Shown: positions 14,454-20,808, counted from the stretch's first letter. The stretch is 23,371 nt of DNA from CAYUVV01 sp964461325 (GCA_964461325.1 CAYWTW010000004.1:1-23371); one strand, 5' to 3'. The notes: generated from the sequence alone by a model not told the origin. A program made the numbers and translations.

Positions 14454-15152
14454 TCAACAACTCGCGAGAGAATCAATCTTGGCCGTCTGGTCCTTGGCAC
14501 CAGTTTGCTCGGCCAACTCTCCGGCTCGACGCAAACACTCCCCCACTTCTTCCGGATAACCCAGAGCCCGAAAAATTGCCGCGCTGTTCTTGTAAATGCG
14601 TCCGGCCTGTTTGGGTTCTTGACCTTCCACTTGCCGAGCAATAGACAGCGCTTCGTCGACGGCGCGTCCAGCTCCAAAAATATTACCCGATCGCAATTTA
14701 ATCTCCGCCAAGCCGACAAGCAAAAGCCCTCTCGTGTGGCCAGAAGCTCTCCTGTCAAGGGCGGTTTCGATACACCCTAGAGCCTCTTCCCACTTCCCAC
14801 GCTTGCGACAAACGCTTTGGTGGATATCAAGCTGATCGACTGACGCCCCATCGACACCGCCAGACAGCTCAATCCCCCGCCGCGAGACTGGATACATCCG
14901 CCAGTAACACCACGCAAAGAGGAAAGCCCAAGACGGGTGCCACAAACAAGACTTCTTCGCCCAGGCCCGACCAACAATCGTGTAATAAGTGCTGGCCAAA
15001 CCTGAACAAACTTCCCCCTCTTGGTGTTTGTTTTTGTAGTACCTTGACGCTCGAATATACTTGGCTGACTTCTTTCTCTGGCGCCAAAACAGCTCTCGTG
15101 TTGCCTCCAGCGACGTCTCGTTCCAGCTCAAATCAGAAATTGATTTCGCCAC
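14454..15152 (-). CDS. TPR-like repeat protein of unknown function
   Basis: About 232 aa from the GTG at 15152, chosen because AGGAG lies 7 nt upstream; a TTG at 15158 is too close to that site. The N-terminal half is basic and aromatic (WNETSLEATRELFWRQRKKS) with one hydrophobic stretch (LWHPSWAFLFAWCYWRMYP). The C-terminal half has helix pairs in TPR style: KRGKWEEALGCIETALDRR, LLLVGLAEIKLRSGNIFGAG, then RIYKNSAAIFRALGYPEEVG and ECLRRAGELAEQTGAK. TPR proteins act as protein-binding scaffolds, but no partner can be named. It has its own promoter and terminator, and lies directly after tRNA-Val. Confidence 0.72.
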   Translation of the reverse strand: MAKSISDLSWNETSLEATRELFWRQRKKSAKYIRASRYYKNKHQEGEVCSGLASTYYTIVGRAWAKKSCLWHPSWAFLFAWCYWRMYPVSRRGIELSGGVDGASVDQLDIHQSVCRKRGKWEEALGCIETALDRRASGHTRGLLLVGLAEIKLRSGNIFGAGRAVDEALSIARQVEGQEPKQAGRIYKNSAAIFRALGYPEEVGECLRRAGELAEQTGAKDQTAKIDSLASC

Positions 15153-15201
15153 GAACAATCTCCTAAAAAGAGGGTTAATTGTGCCAGACCTATCTCTTCA
15201 C

Positions 15202-15230
15202 CTTATAACACAAACTAAATGTTTTTGCAA
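15202..15230 (-). promoter_or_regulatory. Promoter of the TPR-like gene
   Basis: Minus strand TTGCAA (15225-15230), 17-nt spacer, TATAAG (15202-15207) preceded by an extended TGT. The leader of about 40 nt ends in the AGGAG site before the GTG start at 15152. Confidence 0.65.
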
Positions 15231-15236
15231 ATCTGG

Positions 15237-15309
15237 TGGACGGTGCAGGGGTCGAACCTGCGACCTTCCGCGTGTAAAGCGGATGCTCTACCAGCTGAGC
15301 TAACCGTCC
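15237..15309 (-). tRNA. tRNA-Val (TAC)
   Basis: A complete 73-nt tRNA on the minus strand. Acceptor GGACGGT pairs with ACCGTCC, discriminator A. The D arm is TAGCTCAGCTGGTAGAGCA. The anticodon stem CCGCT/GCGG region holds TTTACAC, anticodon TAC. T arm GCAGGTTCGACCCCTGC. CCA is not encoded. Confidence 0.97.
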
Positions 15310-15445
15310 AATCTCACCATTCTCGACAATGCAGAATACTTGAATTAGTCCGAACCGCTTTCGACGCCTGCGGCGGCGAGGAAGTACCCCCGCGAAAATC
15401 CGGAAAGGCGGCGGAGCCGCACGAATGACAGTTTCAAGTTTTTCT

Positions 15446-15508
15446 AATGAGTTAATCTTAACTCATTTCAGTAAATTTTTCAACGAAAAATAATTGAAAA
15501 ATTTACTG
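15446..15508. repeat. Two perfect palindromes in tandem
   Basis: AATGAGTTAA-TC-TTAACTCATT (15446-15467, 10-bp arms) is followed after one base by CAGTAAATTTTTCA (15469-15482), a 12-nt AT-rich loop, and TGAAAAATTTACTG (15495-15508, 14-bp arms). Both are perfect. The 240-nt stretch between tRNA-Val and the terminator at 15554 has no believable gene. GC-rich material (about 15360-15430) precedes these AT-rich palindromes, giving an abrupt change in composition. They may be operators, terminators without a T-run, or remains of a mobile element. Confidence 0.8.
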
Positions 15509-15553
15509 CTTTGGCGGCAAATTCTTTTATGAAAATTCAATCTCAAGACTTAA

Positions 15554-15590
15554 CAAAAAAGAAAGGAGCCGTACCCGTAGGTCGTGCTCC
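15554..15590 (-). terminator. Terminator of the 15616-16107 gene
   Basis: On the minus strand, GGAGCACGAC...GTACGGCTCC folds through GGAGC/GCTCC and a second inner AC/GT pair set, followed by TTTCTTTTTTG. It lies about 25 nt after the stop codon. Confidence 0.75.
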
Positions 15591-15615
15591 TGTTGGTGTG
15601 CGACGGCGAACATCG

Positions 15616-16107
15616 CTACCGCGTCGCTTCCTCGTACCGACTGATCTCGCCCTTGAGGAACCAGCGGAACAGAGAGGAGTACTTGATCGAGGAGAAGAGA
15701 TTGTAGCCCGCATGGGCCTTTCTTCGTTCCTGATCGCGCTCCTTCATCATGCGCCGATAGTTCTCGACGAGTTCCGAGAGGTACGTCGTGCCAGCGAGTT
15801 CCGAGGGGAGTTCTTCCACTTCCTGCGAAGTGAGAGAGCGATCCTCGGCTGTGATCTGCACGAGTGCCTTCCTCGCGATCTGCTCGTCGATTTCGACGAG
15901 CTTCGTGCACGAGGCATCGCACGGCTTCACGCTGATGCTCCTCGTCGGTCCGCCCCGCTCCGGTGGGAAACAGGGGTCGCCGGTCAGCTCGCTGTGGATG
16001 TGCATCTTCTTGCCGTCGATCTCGACGCACCACGTTTGGTAGTGCGCGAGGTAGCCGCCTTCGCCTCCACGGCCACAGTCTTGGTCGTAGAAAAGCAATC
16101 CTTTCAT
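15616..16107 (-). CDS. Unknown 163-aa protein with full expression signals
   Basis: Function not recognised. The start at 16107 (MKGLLFYDQDCGRGG) is fixed by AAAGGAG 7 nt upstream; the longer frame to 16146 is not needed. The protein is soluble, with five Cys (DQDCGRGG, TWCVE, DPCF, and KPCDASC) that could bind metal or form disulphides, and a charged helical C-terminal half (ELVENYRRMMKERDQERRKA) ending SLFRWFLKGEISRYEEATR. It has a promoter (16181-16209), a strong ribosome-binding site and a terminator (15554-15590), making a self-contained unit between tRNA genes beside an assembly gap. The plus-strand frame covering the same bases is an antisense shadow that runs into the N block. It is likely an accessory gene. 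Confidence 0.72.
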   Translation of the reverse strand: MKGLLFYDQDCGRGGEGGYLAHYQTWCVEIDGKKMHIHSELTGDPCFPPERGGPTRSISVKPCDASCTKLVEIDEQIARKALVQITAEDRSLTSQEVEELPSELAGTTYLSELVENYRRMMKERDQERRKAHAGYNLFSSIKYSSLFRWFLKGEISRYEEATR

Positions 16108-16180
16108 CGCAAGTCTCCTTTCGGTTTGTTGTTGGAAATGTGCCAAGGGCCTACAATAGCCCGAATTTCAGTCCAAAATA

Positions 16181-16232
16181 AAGATAGCATATTACGCCAT
16201 AAAAGTCAAGAGGCGGCAAGCGCCGCCTCTTG
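16181..16232 (-). promoter_or_regulatory. Promoter joined to an 11-bp palindrome
   Basis: Minus strand TTGACT (16204-16209), 17-nt spacer, TATCTT (16181-16186) with an extended TGC. A perfect hairpin CAAGAGGCGGC-AAGC-GCCGCCTCTTG (16207-16232) overlaps the -35 by three bases. It may be a terminator of upstream transcription or an operator for this promoter. Confidence 0.65.
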
Positions 16233-16247
16233 GAGAGAATCTTATGA

Positions 16248-16396
16248 AAATTTTTCTTTTCTGCTTCTAACGGAATCGGGAATTTCTTTTTGCCCCGAAA
16301 AATCCATACGATTTGGTCGCNNNNNNNNNNTTTAAATTTTTCTTTTTTTGATTCAACGGTAAGCGTTATTTTCTTTGCCCCCCCAAAAACCAATAC
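16248..16396. repeat. Imperfect direct repeat on both sides of the N gap
   Basis: About 62 bp at 16248-16309 resembles 16334-16396: both begin AAATTTTTCTTTT, share an AACGG block, then a TTTCTTT..GCCCC block and end AAAAA..CCA/CAA..TAC. The 10 N (16321-16330) lie between them and mark a scaffold gap of unknown true size. A repeat array in this place would explain why assembly broke. A GC-rich hairpin (CGCCGCG/CGCGGCG, 16405-16423) follows. No gene is seen from 16233 to 16450. Confidence 0.55.
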
Positions 16397-16450
16397 TTTT
16401 TGGGCGCCGCGCTACGCGCGGCGACATCTGAATCCTTGACTTTTCCTACA

Positions 16451-16525
16451 TGGTGCCTCTGGTAGGAATCGAACCTACATTTAGGGCTTAGAAGACCCCC
16501 GTTCTATCCATTGAACTACAGAGGC
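16451..16525 (-). tRNA. tRNA-Arg (TCT), CCA encoded
   Basis: A complete tRNA on the minus strand. Acceptor GCCTCTG pairs with CAGAGGC, then A73 and an encoded CCA (16451-16453), unlike the other complete tRNAs here. The anticodon loop is CTTCTAA, anticodon TCT, on a stem with two G-T pairs. T arm GTAGGTTCGATTCCTAC. It follows the last gene of the pilMNO block by 9 nt and is probably co-transcribed. Confidence 0.96.
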
Positions 16526-16534
16526 CCTAGCACT

Positions 16535-16846
16535 TTACAATCCGGACCGGCCCGGGTCAATCGTCCGCGGCGGCGACTCTCGCCACTGTTGGTAAGTCGT
16601 CGCCCGTTCTCGCAAAACAGCCGCGGCCTCACCAATTATCTTCACTTTGGCCTCAAGCGAAACCTGATCTGGATGATCGGTCGGATTAGCCCGCGTCGTC
16701 GCCAAATTGTTTAAGTAACCGAGACCAAGATAAGCCAACGCCAGACTAACGAGGAGTAGCGAGCCGAAAAGCCGGAGCAAGCGACGCCAATCTCGCCAAG
16801 GATCCAGGTCGCCGCGCGTTCTATAAAATTTCTTAATGCTGGCCAT
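16535..16846 (-). CDS. Small membrane protein in the PilP position
   Basis: A 103-aa protein from the ATG at 16846 (MASIKKFYRTRG), chosen because it starts 2 nt after the pilO-like stop. It has a basic cytoplasmic N-terminus (RTRGDLDPWRDWRRLLRL), one membrane segment at about residues 26-45 (LFGSLLLVSLALAYLGLGYL), and a short polar extracellular tail. It has the topology of a single-pass accessory subunit and occupies the place where pilP often follows pilO, but I see no lipoprotein box and no PilP sequence match. Family unknown; a pilus-assembly role is inferred from the operon. Confidence 0.68.
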   Translation of the reverse strand: MASIKKFYRTRGDLDPWRDWRRLLRLFGSLLLVSLALAYLGLGYLNNLATTRANPTDHPDQVSLEAKVKIIGEAAAVLRERATTYQQWRESPPRTIDPGRSGL

Positions 16847-16848
16847 GA

Positions 16849-17400
16849 TTATTCGATTGACCAAGGGGTGGTCAGCTCCGGTTCGTAACTCAACACAGTC
16901 AAATCAAATTGAGCGGTCCACAGGCCGGCGCGATCTTCTTGCAGATTAACGTCGCCAAAGCGCATCGACCACGGCGCGTTGGCCAACAATTCGGCAAAGC
17001 GGATAAGTTGCGACCACTGCCCCTGCGCCTTAATCGCAATCTGGAGATTGCCCGCCGCCGATTCGTCGTCAAAATTACTGAAAGCAAACTCCACGCCGCT
17101 TAATCGAGCCAGACCCTCAATCCCCTCGATCACGTCGGGCAGAGCGTCGCGACCCAAAAAATGTCGGCCGAGCAGTTTTGATGCCTCGAGATTGGCGGCA
17201 TGAGCTTCAGCAATCGCGTTCGCGTTGGCTAGTCGTTCCGCCAAGTCGCGGCGCTCGCGATACTCGCGCGAGAGAGAAAAGAGTTCTTCACGAATCAGCG
17301 CCACCGTCGCCCCCGTCGCTAAACCGCCGAGCAGATTCAAAACAATGACCAAAGCCAGCCCGCGACCAAATTTAAATTTTAAGTTACTGGTCATAATCAC
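16849..17400 (-). CDS. pilO: PilO-like alignment complex protein
   Basis: A 183-aa bitopic membrane protein. A short basic N-terminus is followed by a membrane helix at about 13-36 (RGLALVIVLNLLGGLATGAT), then a coiled-coil (LSREYRERRDLAERLANANAIA) and a small ferredoxin-like domain (LPDVIEGIEGLARLSGVEF, LQIAIKAQGQWSQLIRFAEL). That layout is PilO (GspM-like), which pairs with PilN to connect PilM with the extracytoplasmic pilus parts. Sequence identity in this family is low, so the call leans on order and layout. It overlaps pilN by 4 nt. Confidence 0.83.
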   Translation of the reverse strand: MIMTSNLKFKFGRGLALVIVLNLLGGLATGATVALIREELFSLSREYRERRDLAERLANANAIAEAHAANLEASKLLGRHFLGRDALPDVIEGIEGLARLSGVEFAFSNFDDESAAGNLQIAIKAQGQWSQLIRFAELLANAPWSMRFGDVNLQEDRAGLWTAQFDLTVLSYEPELTTPWSIE

Positions 17401-17981
17401 CGCATCGAGGCATTAACCACTAACTCCAAAGTAAAATCGAGGTCGCGCTCCTTGATTAGATTACTAATCGGCGATTCCACCCGAGCAAACGTTGGGTCGG
17501 ATTCCAATTGCTCCACAAACTTCAGCAGGTCGCCACGCGTGGCGGCTCGGCCAGCAACTTGTAGAACCGGCGCGGCATCAGCGGATTCGGCCGGTTGCCA
17601 CGTTAGGCGGCTCAAATAAAGAGCGGCTGGGCGGTCAACGCTTAAGCGTCCAATCACTTGCCACGCTCGATCGACCGGCTCGGGGCCAGATTGAAGCCGC
17701 TGAGCCCAAACAGCCCAAGCTTCGAGGTCTTCGGCTTGCTGCGCCGTTTCCGCGTCCGAGGGAGTAGTCTGGCCAACAGAGTTACCAAAAGCTGCACTCC
17801 GATTCAAATCATCAGCTATCAAACTTTCGCTTTGCCAGCGCAAAAACAAATAAAAACTAACGAGCACGGTTAGGATCATCAATCCGACAAAGAAAAACAG
17901 CGACGCGCCAAACACGAACAACCGCCGGCGATAATCTCGACGCAGACGACCACGATCTTCCACCGTCATTAAATTAATCAT
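17397..17981 (-). CDS. pilN: PilN-like alignment complex protein
   Basis: A 194-aa protein beginning MINLMTVEDRGRLRRDYRRR; the INLM-type N-terminal peptide is the segment through which PilN binds a groove on PilM. A membrane helix follows at about 21-48 (FVFGASLFFFVGLMILTVLV), then a periplasmic-type domain (YLSRLTWQPAESADAAPVLQ, GRAATRGDLLKFVEQLESDP) that is typical of PilN/GspL C-terminal folds. It overlaps pilM by 4 nt (17978-17981) and pilO by 4 nt, a classical coupled pilMNO order. Confidence 0.87.
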   Translation of the reverse strand: MINLMTVEDRGRLRRDYRRRLFVFGASLFFFVGLMILTVLVSFYLFLRWQSESLIADDLNRSAAFGNSVGQTTPSDAETAQQAEDLEAWAVWAQRLQSGPEPVDRAWQVIGRLSVDRPAALYLSRLTWQPAESADAAPVLQVAGRAATRGDLLKFVEQLESDPTFARVESPISNLIKERDLDFTLELVVNASMR

Positions 17982-19075
17982 GGGTTCGTAGGAATCCGGC
18001 GAAGCGCGAGACCGATGGCCGTCGTGTAGCGCAACGACTGATTAAGCGTTAAAGGCGGCACCACTTCCGCGCCAGCGGAAAACAAATTGGTCCAAACATT
18101 ACCGAGCTCGACCGGCGCCTGCAGACTAAGCGACAAGTACTCTACCAAACCCGGCAAACTAGACTGGCCACCGCACATGATGACCAGATCGATCGGCCGG
18201 CCAATCTGATGACCCGTCGTTTCATTCCAATAGTTGAATTGTTTTCTCACTTCGTCGCGCAAAACGGAAACGAGCGGCAAGAGAGAAGAAAATAATTCCT
18301 TGTCTTTGCGGGCCCGCAGAATCCCACGCTCAATCTTGATTCGTTCGGCCTCCGTCTCATTCACATTTAAATTTTTCTTGAGTGAAGAAGTTAGGTCTTG
18401 ACCGCCGATATTGTTGAAAGTGGACGTGTATTGAACAACGCCGCCGAACATCACGGAAAAACTGGTCCGCGTCTTACCAAAATCAACAACGAGAATCGTC
18501 CGTGGATCTCGAGACGAGACGAGAGAACGAGCAACGGCCTGCGTCTCAATCTCTAGGGCCAGCAGATAAAGACCGGCGTCGGCCAGCGCTGCCGAATAGG
18601 CGATTACCGTATCTTGCGGCAAGACGGAGACGACCACCTCATATTCGGGCCGATCAGCCTGAGGATAAGCAATAACGTCATAATCGAAGACAACGCGATC
18701 CACCGGTAGAGGCACATGCTCTTCCAATTGCAGTTCAATACTCCCGCGCAAATCGCGACGAGGCATGTCGGGCAATTTGAGGCGAACAATATAGGCTTCC
18801 TCCTCGGGTAGAGAAGCCACGACGTAGTGAAAACCGTGGGCCGAACGCAGTTCGGCCAACGACTTAGCCAGAGCCTCGCGCGCGCGCACCTCACCCGCTT
18901 CAATAATCCCGAGCTCAATTGGATGCTCGCCGTAACGGGCCAAACTCAACCGGCCACGACGCGGCACAATCTCCGCGAACTTAACCGACTGATCGGAAAT
19001 ATCTAAGCCCACCGCCGGCATCAATAAATATTTAGGCGGCGGAAATAATCGAAAAAAAAGTCCCGGCTTGATCAC
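17978..19075 (-). CDS. pilM: PilM actin-like pilus assembly ATPase
   Basis: A 365-aa cytoplasmic protein of the actin/FtsA fold. The start is a GTG at 19075 giving MIKPGLFFRLFPPPKYLLMP, an N-terminus I recall from other CPR PilM proteins. Motifs: phosphate-1 VGLDISDQSVKFAEIV (22-37), VDFGKTRTSFSVMFGG (phosphate-2, with the Asp), and adenosine-binding VIMCGGQSSLPGL near the C-terminus. It heads the pilMNO block. A TATAAT lies 6 nt before the GTG, suggesting a leaderless transcript. A more divergent paralogue is at 2653-3648. Confidence 0.93.
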   Translation of the reverse strand: MIKPGLFFRLFPPPKYLLMPAVGLDISDQSVKFAEIVPRRGRLSLARYGEHPIELGIIEAGEVRAREALAKSLAELRSAHGFHYVVASLPEEEAYIVRLKLPDMPRRDLRGSIELQLEEHVPLPVDRVVFDYDVIAYPQADRPEYEVVVSVLPQDTVIAYSAALADAGLYLLALEIETQAVARSLVSSRDPRTILVVDFGKTRTSFSVMFGGVVQYTSTFNNIGGQDLTSSLKKNLNVNETEAERIKIERGILRARKDKELFSSLLPLVSVLRDEVRKQFNYWNETTGHQIGRPIDLVIMCGGQSSLPGLVEYLSLSLQAPVELGNVWTNLFSAGAEVVPPLTLNQSLRYTTAIGLALRRIPTNP

Positions 19076-19081
19076 GGATTA

Positions 19082-19087
19082 ATTATA
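19082..19087 (-). promoter_or_regulatory. -10 box directly before pilM
   Basis: TATAAT on the minus strand ends 6 nt before the GTG start of pilM (19075). A T-rich run lies upstream between the RuvX-fusion stop (19105) and this box; the -35 is weak. Confidence 0.5.
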
Positions 19088-19104
19088 ACCCAAATCAAAA
19101 AAAA

Positions 19105-20121
19105 TTAACGCGCGAGCCACCACCAAATCACCAAAAGGCCGAGCAACGCGGCCACGAGATTGAATCGGCGGTTCAGCCGCGGCATCAATCGAGGGCCGAG
19201 CCAACGAGCTAAACCGGCCACGAGATAAAAACGAACTCCGCGACCCAGCAAAAGGGCAGTAATAAAAATTAGCGGATTGATTCGCCAAAGCCCGGCTAGC
19301 AAATTAGCCACCTTATCGGGAATAGGCGTAAACGAAGCCACAAACACGGCCACAAAAGCATTGCTATCCAACCATTCTCCGACCGCCATCACGTCCGCCT
19401 CCAACTGATAACGCGCGACCAAATAAACTCCGACGGAATCGAACAAGAAACGTCCAATCAGGTAACTCGCCCAGCCGCCCGCCACCGAGGCGAGAGTGGT
19501 GATCAGACTCAAACGCCACCACCGCCGCGGCTCGCGCCAAACCATCGCCAAGAGACCAACGTCGGGCGGGATGGGGAAAAAAATTGATTCGGTGAACGAC
19601 CAACCCGCCAACCAGAGTTCCCCCCGCCGGCCGAGCGTTTGGCGCAATAACCAATTCTTGACCGGCGACGAACGCGGCTCGGGCAAGGCGGGTTCCACCA
19701 CCGGCGACGGTAAAATCCCCACTCCTGCCACGCGCCGGTCGATAAAACTCCGCAAAATAATCGCCGCCGCGCGGTCATCAACCGCACCGGCGGCTCGGTC
19801 GCCGCTCTCCCCCGCCGGCCCGCGACCCGCTTCGGCCGTGCTCAACCATTCCGGCTCCCACTGCACCGTCAGATCAAGCTGACGCAGGCGCTCGGCCAAG
19901 CGCCGCGCTCCCACCATAATTGGATTATCGCGGCCGCGATAATCGCTCGACTGGCCGATCACGATCTCGCCCACGCTCCGTTCGCGAGCCAACGCGGCCA
20001 AACGGTCGGCCAAATCTGGCGTCGTTGGCCAAATCGCGAGCGGCGCCGGAAAACGCCCGGACTCATCGGTAATCGCGAGACCAACTCGCTTGTGACCGTA
20101 ATCGACTCCCAGCAAACGCAT
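19105..20121 (-). CDS. RuvX resolvase fused to a YqaA/DedA membrane domain
   Basis: A 338-aa fusion in one open frame; the start at 20121 (MRLLGVDYGHKR) is the normal RuvX start. Residues 1-131 are a complete RuvX/YqgF Holliday-junction-resolvase-like (RNase H fold) domain: GVDYGHKRVGLA with Asp7, EIVIGQSSDYRG (52-63), a changed third motif EWLSTAEAG (91-99; usually ERLST) and DDRAAAIILRSFID (115-128). After a linker (about 132-154) comes a VTT/YqaA-type membrane domain (155-338) with FFPIPPD (181-187), GGWASYLIGRFL (215-226) and SFTPIPDKVANLLAG (263-277), and four to five hydrophobic segments. RuvX normally acts in the cytosol on RNA or junction DNA, YqaA/DedA proteins in membrane or lipid transport. 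No Met is available to start the second domain alone. I do not recall this pairing as described. Confidence 0.88.
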   Translation of the reverse strand: MRLLGVDYGHKRVGLAITDESGRFPAPLAIWPTTPDLADRLAALARERSVGEIVIGQSSDYRGRDNPIMVGARRLAERLRQLDLTVQWEPEWLSTAEAGRGPAGESGDRAAGAVDDRAAAIILRSFIDRRVAGVGILPSPVVEPALPEPRSSPVKNWLLRQTLGRRGELWLAGWSFTESIFFPIPPDVGLLAMVWREPRRWWRLSLITTLASVAGGWASYLIGRFLFDSVGVYLVARYQLEADVMAVGEWLDSNAFVAVFVASFTPIPDKVANLLAGLWRINPLIFITALLLGRGVRFYLVAGLARWLGPRLMPRLNRRFNLVAALLGLLVIWWWLAR

Positions 20122-20142
20122 TCGGCCATCATAGCAAATGCG

Positions 20143-20171
20143 TTGTCGCAAGCCAGCACTGATGTTAGGAT
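20143..20171 (+). promoter_or_regulatory. Promoter of the DUF5652-like gene
   Basis: TTGTCG (20143-20148), a 17-nt spacer and TAGGAT (20166-20171) with TGT before it. The ATG at 20179 follows 7 nt after the -10, so the mRNA should be leaderless. The promoter is divergent from the RuvX-YqaA fusion gene. Confidence 0.7.
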
Positions 20172-20178
20172 AATAGGC

Positions 20179-20415
20179 ATGAAAGATATCCCTTTAGAAT
20201 TTGAAAAATTTGGTCAATTTATCATCGACCATCCTTTGGTTTTCTTGGTATTGATCGTTTGGTCGCTGTGGTGGAAGGGGCGGGCCTTGTGGCGCGCGGC
20301 GCAACGGCGCGACACCGCTTGGTTCGTCGTTATTTTGCTCGTCAACGTGCTCGGCTTGCTCGAAATTTTTTACCTCTATGGTCCGGGGCGTCTCGGGGAG
20401 AAATCAGAAAAATAA
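20179..20415 (+). CDS. DUF5652-like small membrane protein
   Basis: A 78-aa protein from the ATG at 20179 (MKDIPLEFEKFG). The frame continues upstream to 20092, but that part overlaps the promoter and the divergent gene. Two membrane segments: about 15-33 (PLVFLVLIVWSLWWKGRAL) and about 45-64 (WFVVILLVNVLGLLEIFYLY). The pattern W-KG-ALW-AA-...-WF-..NVLG-LEI-Y fits DUF5652, a family I recall from CPR genomes. Its function is unknown. It stands just ahead of the tRNA-Ser duplication. Confidence 0.82.
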   Translation: MKDIPLEFEKFGQFIIDHPLVFLVLIVWSLWWKGRALWRAAQRRDTAWFVVILLVNVLGLLEIFYLYGPGRLGEKSEK

Positions 20416-20426
20416 CGGGGTTGGTT

Positions 20427-20463
20427 TGGAGGAGTGCCAGAGTGGTTGAATGGGACGGTCTTG
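20427..20463 (+). pseudogene. Duplicated 5' half of tRNA-Ser (pseudo-tRNA)
   Basis: Thirty-seven bases (20427-20463) are identical to 20786-20822, that is, one flanking base plus the first 36 bases of the complete tRNA-Ser. The copy stops inside the anticodon loop, after the first two anticodon bases (TTG|A), and is replaced by two hairpins and a GIY-YIG gene. It cannot fold into a tRNA. The repeat unit is 359 bp. This looks like insertion at the anticodon loop followed by regeneration of the intact tRNA downstream. Confidence 0.93.
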
Positions 20464-20525
20464 CCCGCTCATCGCGCTAAGCGCGTGAACGGGTCCGACC
20501 ACCCGCCATGAGCGGGATGGTCGGA
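20464..20525 (+). repeat. Two contiguous hairpins between half-tRNA and GIY-YIG gene
   Basis: Hairpin 1 (20464-20493) pairs CCCG/CGGG, TCA/TGA and CGCGC/GCGCG around TAA. Hairpin 2 (20494-20525) pairs TCCGACCA/TGGTCGGA and CCCGC/GCGGG. They are directly adjacent, with no spacer. A competing pairing exists: CCCGCTCAT (20464-20472) with ATGAGCGGG (20508-20516), nine perfect pairs that break both hairpins. The structure ends 7 nt before the nuclease ATG, so it may affect its translation. Confidence 0.8.
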
Positions 20526-20532
20526 AAAACCA

Positions 20533-20808
20533 ATGCATTACGTCTACGTTCTCAAAAGTATAAAATCTGATAAGCTCTATAAAGGCAGTACAAATAATTT
20601 GCGAGAACGATTAAGGTCCCACAACGAGGGTCAGGTGAGAAGCACAAAAAGTGGCCGGCCTTGGGAGTTAATCTACTACGAAGCCCACAAGACTAAAAAT
20701 TTAGCCCGGATCACAGAATTATTCTATAAAACCAGCCAAGGACGGAGACAACTGAAAAAGAAATTGGGTTTAAAAGATAAAAATCTGGAGGAGTGCCAGA
20801 GTGGTTGA
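20533..20808 (+). CDS. GIY-YIG mini-nuclease inserted at tRNA-Ser
   Basis: A 91-aa protein made of one GIY-YIG domain: YVYVLKS (residues 3-9), LYKGSTNNLRERLRSHNEG (15-33, with the YIG strand as YKG and the catalytic-type Arg helix), and YYEAH near 49. It is homologous throughout to the 84-aa protein at 1164-1418. The C-terminal helix is altered (ARITELFYKTSQGRRQLKKK; the usual form has a basic RE-K pattern), so activity may be reduced. Its last codons, GAGGAGTGCCAGAGTGGTTGA, lie within the tRNA-Ser gene (overlap 20787-20808); that is, the tRNA 5' end supplies the residues EECQSG and the stop codon. A nuclease of this type could cut the tRNA-Ser gene as a homing-like target; that is inference from the location. 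Confidence 0.9.
   Translation: MHYVYVLKSIKSDKLYKGSTNNLRERLRSHNEGQVRSTKSGRPWELIYYEAHKTKNLARITELFYKTSQGRRQLKKKLGLKDKNLEECQSG

Noticed and set aside
15446..15508. Palindromes as part of a CRISPR array
   Set aside because: The two palindromes are different sequences and there are no regularly spaced repeats or spacers in the window.
15511..16335. Long plus-strand frame of 274 aa
   Set aside because: It is antisense to the 15616-16107 gene, which has a promoter, ribosome-binding site and terminator, and it only stays open by running into the N block.
20428..20463. The left tRNA-Ser copy as a functional or split tRNA
   Set aside because: Only the 5' half exists and a complete tRNA follows; the 3' half is absent elsewhere in the window, so a trans-spliced tRNA is not supported.
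20464..20786. Group I intron in tRNA-Ser
   Set aside because: The insert is about 320 bp, mostly nuclease ORF, and I see no P/Q/R/S core; the complete tRNA lies downstream, so splicing is not needed.
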